Assembly: GCF_028331445.1 (NCBI RefSeq)
Contig: NZ_JAQMHX010000001.1
Location: forward strand, 558,001 to 622,000
Source: Candidatus Phyllobacterium onerii
GTDB taxonomy: Bacteria > Pseudomonadota > Alphaproteobacteria > Rhizobiales > Rhizobiaceae
Direction: 5' to 3'
DNA: 64,000 bases
In this document: positions 51,231 through 59,440 of the stretch, piece after piece
Layout of the letters: every line of letters starts with the position of its first letter
Numbering within the stretch: the first letter of the stretch is position 1
Translations under genes and position numbers: made by a program
Notes under the pieces: model-generated
What the model saw: the letters and a program-made list of their open reading frames with translations, nothing else
What the model was told of the DNA's origin: nothing
Databases searched by the model: none

Positions 51231-51433
51231 ATATCAACGACGATCATACCGAGCCATTTCCCTGGGCGGCCATGATGGCGGCGGGATTCGGCATCTTGCG
51301 GCTCTCCTCCGCCGAGTTTTGGGCAATGACACCACGCGAACTCAATGCTGCCTTCCATAGGCCTTCTAACCGTTCTGCGCCGACGCGGATTGATCTGGCA
51401 CGTCTGATGCAGTGCTTTCCGGATGAACAATAG
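51227..51433 (+). CDS. Tail assembly chaperone (GTA g10.1, DUF2376)
   Basis: This 68-residue protein has PWAAMMAAGFGILRLSSAEF and the WAMTPRELNAAF motif, the hallmark of this short family. TTG 51227 overlaps the previous stop codon (TTGA) and is the likely start; the next in-frame ATG (51272) would remove the N-terminus. Confidence 0.8.
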   Translation: MNINDDHTEPFPWAAMMAAGFGILRLSSAEFWAMTPRELNAAFHRPSNRSAPTRIDLARLMQCFPDEQ

Positions 51434-51441
51434 GAGATGCA

Positions 51442-52023
51442 ATGCTTGAGAATAAAACAGGCAAGGTCGAGGTCGAGTTCGACACTGACAGCTGCAAAGA
51501 GGCGCTCGACGAATTGCAAAAATAATCAGCGCTATTCGGTCGCACGCTTACGAACTCACTCAAAAGTGCTGCAGTTGGCGGCCGGGATCTTGGTGATGTT
51601 TTGAAACAGCTGGCCATGAGCATTGCCAATATGGCGCTGAGTGCCGGATTGAAGCCCCTGCAGGATCTGGCTTCCGGCGTATTCAAAGACTTCATTGGAG
51701 GGTTGAAGCCGGGCGCCGCGTCCAAAACTGCGGCGGTAGGAACGCAACCCACAGCTTTCGCCAAGGGCGGCGTTGTTTCCAGCCCTACGTATTTCACTGC
51801 AGGGGGTTCACTTGGCTTGATGGGCGAAGCGGGCACCGAGGCGATCATGCCTCTGGCGCGCGGGGCAGATGGGCGTCTTGGTGTCGCCACGCAGGGCGGC
51901 GGCTCGGCGGTGCACGTTACCTTCAACATGTCGACACCGGACGCCACATCCTTCCGCAAATCCGAGGCTCAACTTACAGGCATGCTTGCTCGCGCGGCAC
52001 GCAAGGGCGCCAGAACTTTCTAG
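51442..52023 (+). pseudogene. Tail tape-measure protein (GTA g11) broken by an in-frame stop
   Basis: The frame is continuous from ATG 51442 (MLENKTGKVEVEFDTDSC) to 52023 (ARAARKGARTF) except for one TAA at 51523-51525, codon 28. The stop falls inside ELQK-x-SALFGRTLT; a single C-to-T change in CAA would create it. The length (193 codons) and the sequences AVGGRDLGDVLKQLAMSIAN and GLMGEAGTEAIMPLARG are those of the short GTA tape-measure proteins. TTG 51601 could restart translation but would lose about a quarter of the protein. A functional tail is therefore doubtful, unless the stop is a sequencing error or is read through. Confidence 0.85.
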
Positions 52024-52033
52024 GAAACCAATC

Positions 52034-52663
52034 ATGACAGCTTTTCACGATGTCCGGTTTCCAACGGGCGTTTCCTTTGGCGCGACCGGCGGGCCGGAAT
52101 GGCGCAACGAGATCGTCCCGCTGACGTCTGGTTTCGAACAGCGCAATTCGCGCTGGGCGCAATCCCGGCACCATTATGATGCAGGAACCGGTGTCCGCTC
52201 ACTGGCAGATCTCGATGATGTCATGACGTTCTTCGAGGCACGGAGAGGTTCGCTCCATACCTTCCGTTTTCGCGATCCGTTCGATCATCTGTCGTGCCGG
52301 TCCGGAAAGATGATTGCACCGGGCGACCAGCTGCTTGGCAATGGCGACGGCACCAATGCTGCTTTCCAGCTGGTAAAACGCTACGGCGATTATGTGCGGC
52401 CGATCACCAAGGCGCTAGGAGGCAGTGTGCGTGCCGCTGTGAACGGTGTCGAAAACACGGAGGCGCTGGATTTCGTCGTCGAGCTGATCACCGGGAAGAT
52501 TGTCTTCCAGCCAGGTAGAATACCGCCTGCGGGCGCAACAGTGACGGCCGGATTCGGCTTCGATGTCCCGGCGCGGTTTGATACGGACCGGCTGACGATC
52601 AGCATCAAATCGTTCAAGGCGGGCGAGATTCCGACCATCCCGATCATCGAGGTAAAGGCATGA
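52034..52663 (+). CDS. Baseplate-hub protein, DUF2460 (GTA g12)
   Basis: This 209-residue protein starts AFHDVRFPTGVSFGATGGPE and carries TFFEARRGSLHTFRFRDP and a C-terminal DTDRLTISIKSF, the DUF2460 pattern. It is the distal tail/baseplate component of GTAs. Its stop codon overlaps the next start. Confidence 0.92.
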   Translation: MTAFHDVRFPTGVSFGATGGPEWRNEIVPLTSGFEQRNSRWAQSRHHYDAGTGVRSLADLDDVMTFFEARRGSLHTFRFRDPFDHLSCRSGKMIAPGDQLLGNGDGTNAAFQLVKRYGDYVRPITKALGGSVRAAVNGVENTEALDFVVELITGKIVFQPGRIPPAGATVTAGFGFDVPARFDTDRLTISIKSFKAGEIPTIPIIEVKA

Positions 52664-53538
52664 CGGCAATCCCTCCCGCGCTTGAATCACACCTTGCAGG
52701 TGAAGTCACAACACATTGTTTCTGTTGGATCATCCGCCGGAAGGACGGGGTGATACAAGGCTTCACAGACCATGATCGGACGTTGCTTGTCAGCGGGGTC
52801 GCCTGCGAGCCGCAAACCGGCCTCAGTGCCAGCGAAGCAACCAACTCGCTGGGGCTTGGGGTAGACAGCGCGGAGATCGAAGGCGCCCTTTCGTCGGCCA
52901 GCATCTCTGACAGTGATATCGAGCGAGGGGCGTACGACGCGGCAATAGTGGAAACGTGGCTCGTCAATTGGGTGTCGCCGGATCAACTCACTCTCCTGCG
53001 CAGCGCGCGCATCGGCGCGATTACGCGTTCAGGTGGCAAGTTCGTGGCCGAAACGAAAAGCAGCTCGGTCGATCTCGACAAGGTGAGCGGCCGGCGGATC
53101 ACGCGCCTCTGCGATGCCCAACTCGGCGACAGTCGTTGCGGCCATATCGGCGGGGACCAAGCGGGGACCGTCACGACGACTATATCGGATCGGGAGATCG
53201 TTGTTTCCGGGCTTCAACCTCCAAGCGCCGACTGGTTCGACAATGGTGCGTTGACCTGGATATCCGGGAACAGTGCGGGGCGTGCGAATGTTGTTCTCAG
53301 TCAGGCGCCCTATGGCAGTGCCATTCGGCTCAGCCTGCGCGACGCACAGATACCCGACATCATGGTCGGGGATCAGTTTTCCATGCTGCCTGGCTGCGAC
53401 AAGAGCTTCGCGCAATGCAAGACGAAGTTCGCCAACAGCGCCAATTTTCGCGGGTTTCCGCATCTGCCTGGCAACGACGCCGCCTATAATTATGCCGATG
53501 GCAAGGGCAATTTCGATGGAAAGCCACTGGTGCCATGA
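52660..53538 (+). CDS. Baseplate protein, DUF2163 (GTA g13)
   Basis: This 292-residue protein has TTHCFCWIIRRKDGVIQGFT, DHDRTLLV and the C-terminal CDKSFAQCKTKFANSANFRG, LPGNDA, the Cys-containing DUF2163 motif of GTA megatron/hub proteins. It is coupled by ATGA overlaps to the genes on both sides. Confidence 0.92.
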   Translation: MTAIPPALESHLAGEVTTHCFCWIIRRKDGVIQGFTDHDRTLLVSGVACEPQTGLSASEATNSLGLGVDSAEIEGALSSASISDSDIERGAYDAAIVETWLVNWVSPDQLTLLRSARIGAITRSGGKFVAETKSSSVDLDKVSGRRITRLCDAQLGDSRCGHIGGDQAGTVTTTISDREIVVSGLQPPSADWFDNGALTWISGNSAGRANVVLSQAPYGSAIRLSLRDAQIPDIMVGDQFSMLPGCDKSFAQCKTKFANSANFRGFPHLPGNDAAYNYADGKGNFDGKPLVP

Positions 53539-53966
53539 GCATAGGAGAGGAAGTTTTGTTCGAAGCCCGCCAGTGGATTGGTACGCCCTACCGGCACGGC
53601 GGATCGAGATGCAAGGTTGGTAGCGATTGCTTGGGACTGGTGCGCGGCATCTGGCGGGCACTCTACGGGCAGGAACCGCAATCGGTTCCCACGTATTCCA
53701 TGGATTGGGCAGAGACAGGCACAGCCGATCCGCTGCTTGATGCGGCGCGTCTGCACATGACCGAAAAGCCGGTTATCAGGGCCGATCCGGGCGATCTTCT
53801 GGTGTTTCGCTGGCGCGATGGTGTAGCTGCCAAACATCTCGGAATTCTTGCAGATCACGGGCGCTTCATTCACGCCTATGAGGGCCACAGCGTTATGGAC
53901 TCCGCTCTGGTGCCGCAATGGCGCAAGCGGATCGCTGGCGTGTTCGCATTTCCGGATCGTAGTTAA
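53535..53966 (+). CDS. NlpC/P60 peptidase (GTA g14)
   Basis: This 143-residue cysteine peptidase has the catalytic C32 in GSDCLGLVRGIW, H101 in KHLGILAD and H113 in RFIHAYEGH. It opens peptidoglycan of the recipient cell during DNA delivery. Its start overlaps the g13 stop codon. Confidence 0.92.
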   Translation: MSIGEEVLFEARQWIGTPYRHGGSRCKVGSDCLGLVRGIWRALYGQEPQSVPTYSMDWAETGTADPLLDAARLHMTEKPVIRADPGDLLVFRWRDGVAAKHLGILADHGRFIHAYEGHSVMDSALVPQWRKRIAGVFAFPDRS

Positions 53967-54007
53967 ATCCAGTGTTAATCCAGTAGTTCCAGAAAGAATT
54001 CAATTGC

Positions 54008-57000
54008 ATGGCGACACTTGTCCTCACGGCTGCAGCTGGTGTTCTCACCACCTCGGGAACAGTAACTGCAGCGATTGCCTCGGCCGTTGCGTCGGTTGGC
54101 GGTTACCTGATTGATCAAGCGCTTTTCGGCCAGACGATCGAAGGTCCGCGCATGTCCTCGATGCGGCCGATGTCCGCCGAGGAGGGTGCGGCACTGCCGC
54201 GCGTCTATGGTGCGGTTCGGTTGGGCGGCACGCTCATCTGGGCAACCCGCTTCGAGGAAGTGAAAACCACCTCGCGTCAGGGTGGCAAAGGCGGGCAGAA
54301 AGTCAGCGAATATACTTACTTTGCCAATTTTGCCATTGCCGTCGCGGAAGGGCCGATCAGCATGATCCGCCGCATCTGGGTCGATGGAAAAGAGCTCGAC
54401 CAGACCCGCTGCACGATCCGTTTTTATGGCGGTACAAGCAGCCAACCGGTTGACCCGCTGATCGAAGCAAAACAGGGACAAGGCAATGCTCCGGCTTATC
54501 GCAACACGGCCTATGTCGTGTTCGATCGCTTCCCACTGGACGATTATGGTAATCGCATTCCGCAGTTCCAGTTCGAAGTCGTGCGTGCAGTGGGGAGCGT
54601 CGCGAGTAGTCTGAAAGCGGTGGCCCTGGTTCCAGGCGCAACGGAGTTTGGACTTTCCCCACAACTGGTTACCAGTGAACCGTCAAAGGGTAAGACAAAG
54701 AGCCTGAACCGCAATTGCCTGCGTGCCACTACCGATTGGCAGGCCTCAATGGATGAACTCCAGCATCTCTGTCCCTCGCTGCAACATGTCGCAATCGTCG
54801 TGCCTTGGTTCGGCGCGGATTTGCGTGCAGCGAACTGCGCAATCAAGCCCGGCGTCATGGACCAGTCCGGATACAAGGAAAGCAGTACCTGGAGGGCCGG
54901 CGCGGTCGCGCGGTCTCAAGCTCATCTCATTTCGCGCGCTGGCATGGGGGCGGCCTATGGTGGGACGCCTTCCGATCAAAGCGTTATCGACGCTATTCGC
55001 GATGTCAAGGCGCGAAACCTGAGTGTCACCCTTTACCCTTTCGTGATGATGGACATTCGCGCCGACAATAATTTGCCGGATCCATATGGAGAACCACGGC
55101 AAGGCGCTTATCCATGGCGTGGGCGTATCACGTGTCATCCTGCGCCCTATCAACCAGGCAGCCCCAACAAGTCCGAAGCGGCAGCCACCCAGGTCAAAAC
55201 GTTTCTCGGCAGCGCGAAAGCCAGCGATTTCCGGATCAAAAACGATCAGGTCAGCTACAAGAGAAACAAGGACGACTGGGGTTATCGCAGGCTGGTCCTG
55301 CATCTGGCTCACCTGGCAGTGTGTGCGGGAGGAGTAGAGACCTTCATAGTCGGGTCCGAACTTTGCGGGCTGACGATGATCCGGGATCAGTCCAACGGCT
55401 TTCCCTTCGTCAACGCCCTCTGTGATCTGGCCAGTGACGTGCGCGGCATTCTCGGCAAAGATTGCAAACTAACCTATGGTGCCGACTGGACGGAATATTT
55501 TGGCCACCATCCGCAAGACGGATCGGGCGACGTTTTTTTTCATCTCGATCCGCTGTGGGCGCATCCGGCGATCAACGCAGTCGGCATCGACAATTACATG
55601 CCGCTCAGCGACTGGCGCGACGAGGACTACAGTGTTCCAAATCCGGACGGATTTACCTCGCCCTATGATCTGGACGGCTTGCAGGGTCAGATTGCCTCGG
55701 GCGAAGGGTTCGACTGGTACTATAAATCGGCTGATGATCGAACACTGCGAACGCGGACGACCATTACAGATGGGGCGGGGAAGCCTTGGGTCTATCGCTA
55801 CAAGGATCTCAGCTCCTGGTGGAAAAACAAACACTATAACCGGCAGGGAGGTATCGAGAGCACGGTGCCGACAGCGTGGCAGCCCGAAGGAAAAAAAATA
55901 TGGCTGACGGAATTGGGTTGCCCGGCCGCTGACAAGGGCCCCAATCAACCGAATGTCTTTCCGGACATGAAATCGTCCGAGGGCGCATATCCCTATTTTT
56001 CCGATCATGGGCGCAGCGATCTTGCGCAAAACCGATTTCTGCGCGCGCATTTCAACTACTGGAACAGTGGTAACACCGCCGCCATGCTTGATCCGGATCG
56101 CCTGTACGTCTGGGCCTGGGATACGCGGCCCTATCCGGAATTTCCGCTGAACCGGTCGCTCTGGTCGGACGGAGACAACTGGACGACAGGACACTGGCTC
56201 AACGGGCGGATTTCCGGTGCCGCGCTTGATGAATTGCTGGCTGCGATCCTCGGCGATTTCGGTATGGCCAATATTGATATCAGCCGTGTGGATGGTTTCG
56301 TCAATGGCTACGTCATCGAAGAACCAACAAGCGTCCGAGCTGCCATCGAACCCCTTCTTGCCCTTTACGGTGTAGATAGTTTCGAGAGCGGCAACAGCCT
56401 GGTTTTCCGGAGCACGGCGCATATGGATGTCACGTCGCCGCTCATCGATGAATTTGTGGAACAAGAGGAAGGCGGACCGGTTATCTGGCGCATGCAGGAG
56501 TTGACGGATCAGCCCGCACGCGTCGAAATCGCCTACCGCGACCCGATGCTGGACTACCAGGCAGCGATGAGTTTTGCCGAGCGCCTTGACGGCAAAGGCA
56601 CGGAAAACATCGGACTGCCGGGCATGATCGATACGGCACAGGCGAAATCGCTGGTTGAGGAGGCGTTGCAGACACGCCGGGCCGCGCGACGAACCGCATC
56701 GTTTGAAGTGCCCTGGAAGCAGGCTGCCCTGAAGCCGGGTGATCGGGTGAGAGTTGCCGGCAACACCTCGGCGCCGGATTTCGTCGTGACCTCCATCGAA
56801 GATGGGGCCACACGCCGGATCGAGGCCAGAGCCTTGCCGCAACATGTCCGCTACCCCGTTCGAGGTGCGCTGCCGGTTCCCGCCGATGGCGGGAAATTCG
56901 CGGTTCGCGGGAGGCCATATTTCGAGCTTCTGGACCTGCCGATGTGGCCGGGCGTGGAAAAGCCCCCGGACCAGTTTCGCATCGCGGCTTTTGCCGATCC

Positions 57001-57850
57001 CTGGGGTGGGACGAGCGTTTACGCTTCACCCGAAGCAGTTGATTTCAAGCAACGAACTGTAATTGCCAACCGCGCGGTGATGGGGGAGCTCATTGCGCCG
57101 CTGGCGGGTGGAGCGAGCGGCCGGTTGCTGAACGGACGGGCGCTCGACGTGCAACTCTACCACGGTGAACTGAGTTCAACTTCGATGGCGCAGATATTCA
57201 GCGGCGCAAACACTGCGCTGGTGGCTAGTTCCGACGGCAATTGGGAGGTGCTGCAGTTTATCAACGCAGAGGAGATGCAAAGTGATGTGTGGCGATTGAG
57301 CGGGCTATTGCGCGGCCAGTGCGGTACCGAGCGCGAGGCCACGCAGCCAAGACCTGCGGGTACACCATTCATCTTGATGACTGATGCGGTGGGCCCGGCT
57401 GGATTGAAATCGGAGGAGACAGGTCTTGAACTTTCCTGGCGCATCGGCGCATCCGGAGAGGATTTCACCGATCAGTTCTTCAGCACCCTTGAACGAACGG
57501 GCGGGTTACGCGCTCTCCAGCCGCTCGAACCCGTGCAAATCCGATCGCGCATAGGGGCAAATGGTGACGTCCACATCAGTTGGACAAGACGTGGACGAAT
57601 TGATGCAGATAGTTGGCTCGCGCCAGATATTCCGCTTGGCGAAGAGCGTGAGGCTTACCGCGTTGAAATAAGAAAGGATGAAAAACTGGTTCGATCCGTT
57701 GATGTGGAAGGGCCAAACTGGACATACAGTTTCTCTGAACGACAATCCGATCTTGGCACCCTGACAGCCGAAATCGACTTCGGCGTCGCGATGATTTCGG
57801 CCAGAGTCGGGCCGGGTCGGGCCGCCCGCCACAAATTACAGATTAATTGA
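54008..57850 (+). CDS. GTA host-specificity/tail-fibre protein (g15), TIM-barrel type
   Basis: At 1280 residues this is the largest gene of the cluster. The N-terminus is MATLVLTAAAGVLTTSGTV, followed by RVYGAVRLGGTLIWATR, a glycoside-hydrolase-like TIM barrel (WTEYFGHHPQDGSGDVFFHL, WADPLWAHPAINAVGIDNYM-like segments, KIWLTELGCPA) and phage-tail domains toward the C-terminus. It matches the GTA TIM-barrel family that recognises the recipient surface. A 458-residue antisense ORF inside it has no coding support. Confidence 0.92.
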   Translation: MATLVLTAAAGVLTTSGTVTAAIASAVASVGGYLIDQALFGQTIEGPRMSSMRPMSAEEGAALPRVYGAVRLGGTLIWATRFEEVKTTSRQGGKGGQKVSEYTYFANFAIAVAEGPISMIRRIWVDGKELDQTRCTIRFYGGTSSQPVDPLIEAKQGQGNAPAYRNTAYVVFDRFPLDDYGNRIPQFQFEVVRAVGSVASSLKAVALVPGATEFGLSPQLVTSEPSKGKTKSLNRNCLRATTDWQASMDELQHLCPSLQHVAIVVPWFGADLRAANCAIKPGVMDQSGYKESSTWRAGAVARSQAHLISRAGMGAAYGGTPSDQSVIDAIRDVKARNLSVTLYPFVMMDIRADNNLPDPYGEPRQGAYPWRGRITCHPAPYQPGSPNKSEAAATQVKTFLGSAKASDFRIKNDQVSYKRNKDDWGYRRLVLHLAHLAVCAGGVETFIVGSELCGLTMIRDQSNGFPFVNALCDLASDVRGILGKDCKLTYGADWTEYFGHHPQDGSGDVFFHLDPLWAHPAINAVGIDNYMPLSDWRDEDYSVPNPDGFTSPYDLDGLQGQIASGEGFDWYYKSADDRTLRTRTTITDGAGKPWVYRYKDLSSWWKNKHYNRQGGIESTVPTAWQPEGKKIWLTELGCPAADKGPNQPNVFPDMKSSEGAYPYFSDHGRSDLAQNRFLRAHFNYWNSGNTAAMLDPDRLYVWAWDTRPYPEFPLNRSLWSDGDNWTTGHWLNGRISGAALDELLAAILGDFGMANIDISRVDGFVNGYVIEEPTSVRAAIEPLLALYGVDSFESGNSLVFRSTAHMDVTSPLIDEFVEQEEGGPVIWRMQELTDQPARVEIAYRDPMLDYQAAMSFAERLDGKGTENIGLPGMIDTAQAKSLVEEALQTRRAARRTASFEVPWKQAALKPGDRVRVAGNTSAPDFVVTSIEDGATRRIEARALPQHVRYPVRGALPVPADGGKFAVRGRPYFELLDLPMWPGVEKPPDQFRIAAFADPWGGTSVYASPEAVDFKQRTVIANRAVMGELIAPLAGGASGRLLNGRALDVQLYHGELSSTSMAQIFSGANTALVASSDGNWEVLQFINAEEMQSDVWRLSGLLRGQCGTEREATQPRPAGTPFILMTDAVGPAGLKSEETGLELSWRIGASGEDFTDQFFSTLERTGGLRALQPLEPVQIRSRIGANGDVHISWTRRGRIDADSWLAPDIPLGEEREAYRVEIRKDEKLVRSVDVEGPNWTYSFSERQSDLGTLTAEIDFGVAMISARVGPGRAARHKLQIN

Positions 57851-57867
57851 TTTCTAGGGTCTATTGA

Positions 57868-57953
57868 GATTCACGCCATGGCGGTCTGCGAATGGTGGTT
57901 TTCTGCGCTCCGGTGCTCGAAAACGATCACTTTCGCCTCGCCCTGACATGAAT
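57868..57953 (+). repeat. Internally deleted RIME-like repeat
   Basis: The ends ATTCACGCCATGGCGG and GCCCTGACATGAAT and the partial core TGCGCTCCGGTGCTCGAAAA are present, but the second half of the core is missing. It lies between g15 and the holin-like gene. Confidence 0.65.
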
Positions 57954-57995
57954 ACCAGCAGACCCCGTTCACCCCATTTGAAAAAGGAATTTACA

Positions 57996-58214
57996 ATGAG
58001 CACTGAAAAAGCGTGGTATCTGTCGAAAACCGTATGGGCGTCGATCGTGACGATCTTGCTTTCCTGTTCAAGCTTCTTTCACATCTCCACCGATGGCATC
58101 GACCAAGGAGCGATCACCGATACTATTGTGCAGTTTCTGACCGCCTTGAGCGGTATTGTTGCGCTTTTTGGTCGCGTCAGCGCGACAACGCTCATAACAC
58201 GTAAAGAAATATAG
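57996..58214 (+). CDS. Small membrane protein, phage holin-like
   Basis: This 72-residue protein has two hydrophobic segments (TVWASIVTILLSCSSFFHI and DTIVQFLTALSGIVALFG). The sequence WYLSKTVW followed by two helices is typical of small phage holin-like proteins. It is the last gene of the cluster and could help release particles. ATG 57996 has AAAGGA upstream. Confidence 0.7.
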   Translation: MSTEKAWYLSKTVWASIVTILLSCSSFFHISTDGIDQGAITDTIVQFLTALSGIVALFGRVSATTLITRKEI

Positions 58215-58304
58215 TGTTAAAAGGCGTGAACTTGTGGCAATCCTGACAGTCACATTACCAAACGTTCATGCATCGTTCAGACAGCAACCGATAATAATGA
58301 CGCC

Positions 58305-58559
58305 ATGATGAAACACCTCTTTATCTCCCTGCCCCTCGCGGGCCTGATCTCGGTCGCTGGCGCCTTCAACGCCGGTAATGCCTTCGCCGCAGACTGCTCG
58401 TCCGTTGGGCAGCGGGTGGCCGATTCGCAAGGCGGGACACTTGCGCGCGCCACTTCGGTTGTGCAGAACGGTAAGGAAGTCTGCGTCGTGGTGGTTCTGA
58501 TCCCCGGCAAGGATGGCGAACGTCCGCGCCGTGTGGAAGTCGCCGTACCAGCAAACTGA
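58305..58559 (+). CDS. feuN: FeuN, periplasmic negative regulator of FeuPQ
   Basis: This 84-residue secreted protein has a signal peptide (MMKHLFISLPLAGLISVAGA, cleavage near AFAADC). The mature part is CSSVGQRVADSQGGTLARA followed by CVVVVLIPGKDG, with two Cys that could form a disulfide. Position and size match FeuN of Sinorhizobium meliloti, an essential inhibitor of the kinase FeuQ encoded just before feuP. The identification rests on context plus overall features. Confidence 0.8.
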   Translation: MMKHLFISLPLAGLISVAGAFNAGNAFAADCSSVGQRVADSQGGTLARATSVVQNGKEVCVVVVLIPGKDGERPRRVEVAVPAN

Positions 58560-58593
58560 TTCGCCTGATCCGCGCCGGCAAGGGAAATCCTGC

Positions 58594-59265
58594 ATGAGAA
58601 TACTCGTCGTCGAAGATGACCGTGATCTTAATCGCCAGCTGGTCGATGCTTTGACCGATGCTGGTTATGTGGTCGACAAGGCTTCCGACGGCGAGGAGGG
58701 ACACTTTCTTGGCGATACCGAACCCTATGACGCCGTGGTCCTCGATATTGGCCTGCCGCAAATGGATGGACTGACTATCCTTGAAAAATGGCGTAGGGAT
58801 GGGCGCGTTATGCCCGTGCTACTGCTCACCGCGCGTGACCGCTGGAGCGACAAGGTCGCCGGTATCGACGCGGGTGCCGACGACTATGTCGCCAAGCCAT
58901 TCCATATCGAGGAAGTTCTGGCGCGTTTGCGGGCCCTGATCCGCCGCGCTGCCGGTCATGCTTCGTCGGAAATCACCTGTGGTCCAATACGGCTCGACAC
59001 CAAGACCTCCAAGGCGACAGTCAATGGTACTACACTGAAGCTTACCTCGCTTGAGTTCCGGTTATTGTCGTATCTCATGCATCACATGGATGAGGTGGTG
59101 TCCCGCACAGAGCTGGTCGAGCACTTGTACGATCAGGATTTCGATCGGGATTCCAATACGATCGAAGTGTTTGTTGGTCGCTTGCGCAAGAAAATGGGTA
59201 TGGATCTCATCGAGACGATCCGCGGCATGGGATACAGGATCAAATTGCAGGACAGCAAGTCGTAG
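58594..59265 (+). CDS. feuP: FeuP, OmpR-family response regulator
   Basis: This 223-residue regulator has a receiver domain with phospho-acceptor D51 (AVVLDIGLPQMDG), the acidic pair in VVEDDR and Lys in DYVAKPFH. The C-terminal winged-helix DNA-binding domain includes LTSLEFRLLSYLMHH and EVFVGRLRKK. In Sinorhizobium FeuP activates ndvA and other genes for cyclic glucan export and envelope stress. It is separated from feuQ by a palindromic repeat. Confidence 0.9.
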   Translation: MRILVVEDDRDLNRQLVDALTDAGYVVDKASDGEEGHFLGDTEPYDAVVLDIGLPQMDGLTILEKWRRDGRVMPVLLLTARDRWSDKVAGIDAGADDYVAKPFHIEEVLARLRALIRRAAGHASSEITCGPIRLDTKTSKATVNGTTLKLTSLEFRLLSYLMHHMDEVVSRTELVEHLYDQDFDRDSNTIEVFVGRLRKKMGMDLIETIRGMGYRIKLQDSKS

Positions 59266-59266
59266 A

Positions 59267-59406
59267 GCCGTTTGAAACTCTACTGCGGAGGTCATCTGAC
59301 GCGCTTTTCTGTGCTTCCGGTGCTCACGTACTTCAAGTACGCTGCGCTCCGGTTCTCGAAAACCTCGTCATCTGCCTCACCGCAGCGACTTTCCGAACGG
59401 CTCTAG
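59267..59406 (+). repeat. RIME-like palindromic repeat, full-length copy
   Basis: Ends GAGCCGTTTGAAACTCTACT and CCGACTTTCCGAACGGCTC-like sequence form imperfect terminal inverted repeats about 24 bases long. The core is the same as at 5104-5252. It sits between feuP and feuQ, within the operon, where a large hairpin could tune the ratio of the two proteins. Confidence 0.8.
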
Positions 59407-59440
59407 GGCCGCCAAACAGCTCAACGATAGGGCAGGACGT

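Noticed and set aside
55469-56845. Antisense ORF of 458 codons inside g15
   Set aside because: It is a shadow of high-GC codon use in the host-specificity gene; the product has no domain, no ribosome site and no conserved pattern.
34305-58214. Prophage rather than gene transfer agent
   Set aside because: There is no integrase, repressor, replication gene, lysis cassette or attachment-site pair, and gene order and sizes match the Rhodobacter-type GTA cluster from g1 to g15. The cassette genes and holin-like gene do not change this.
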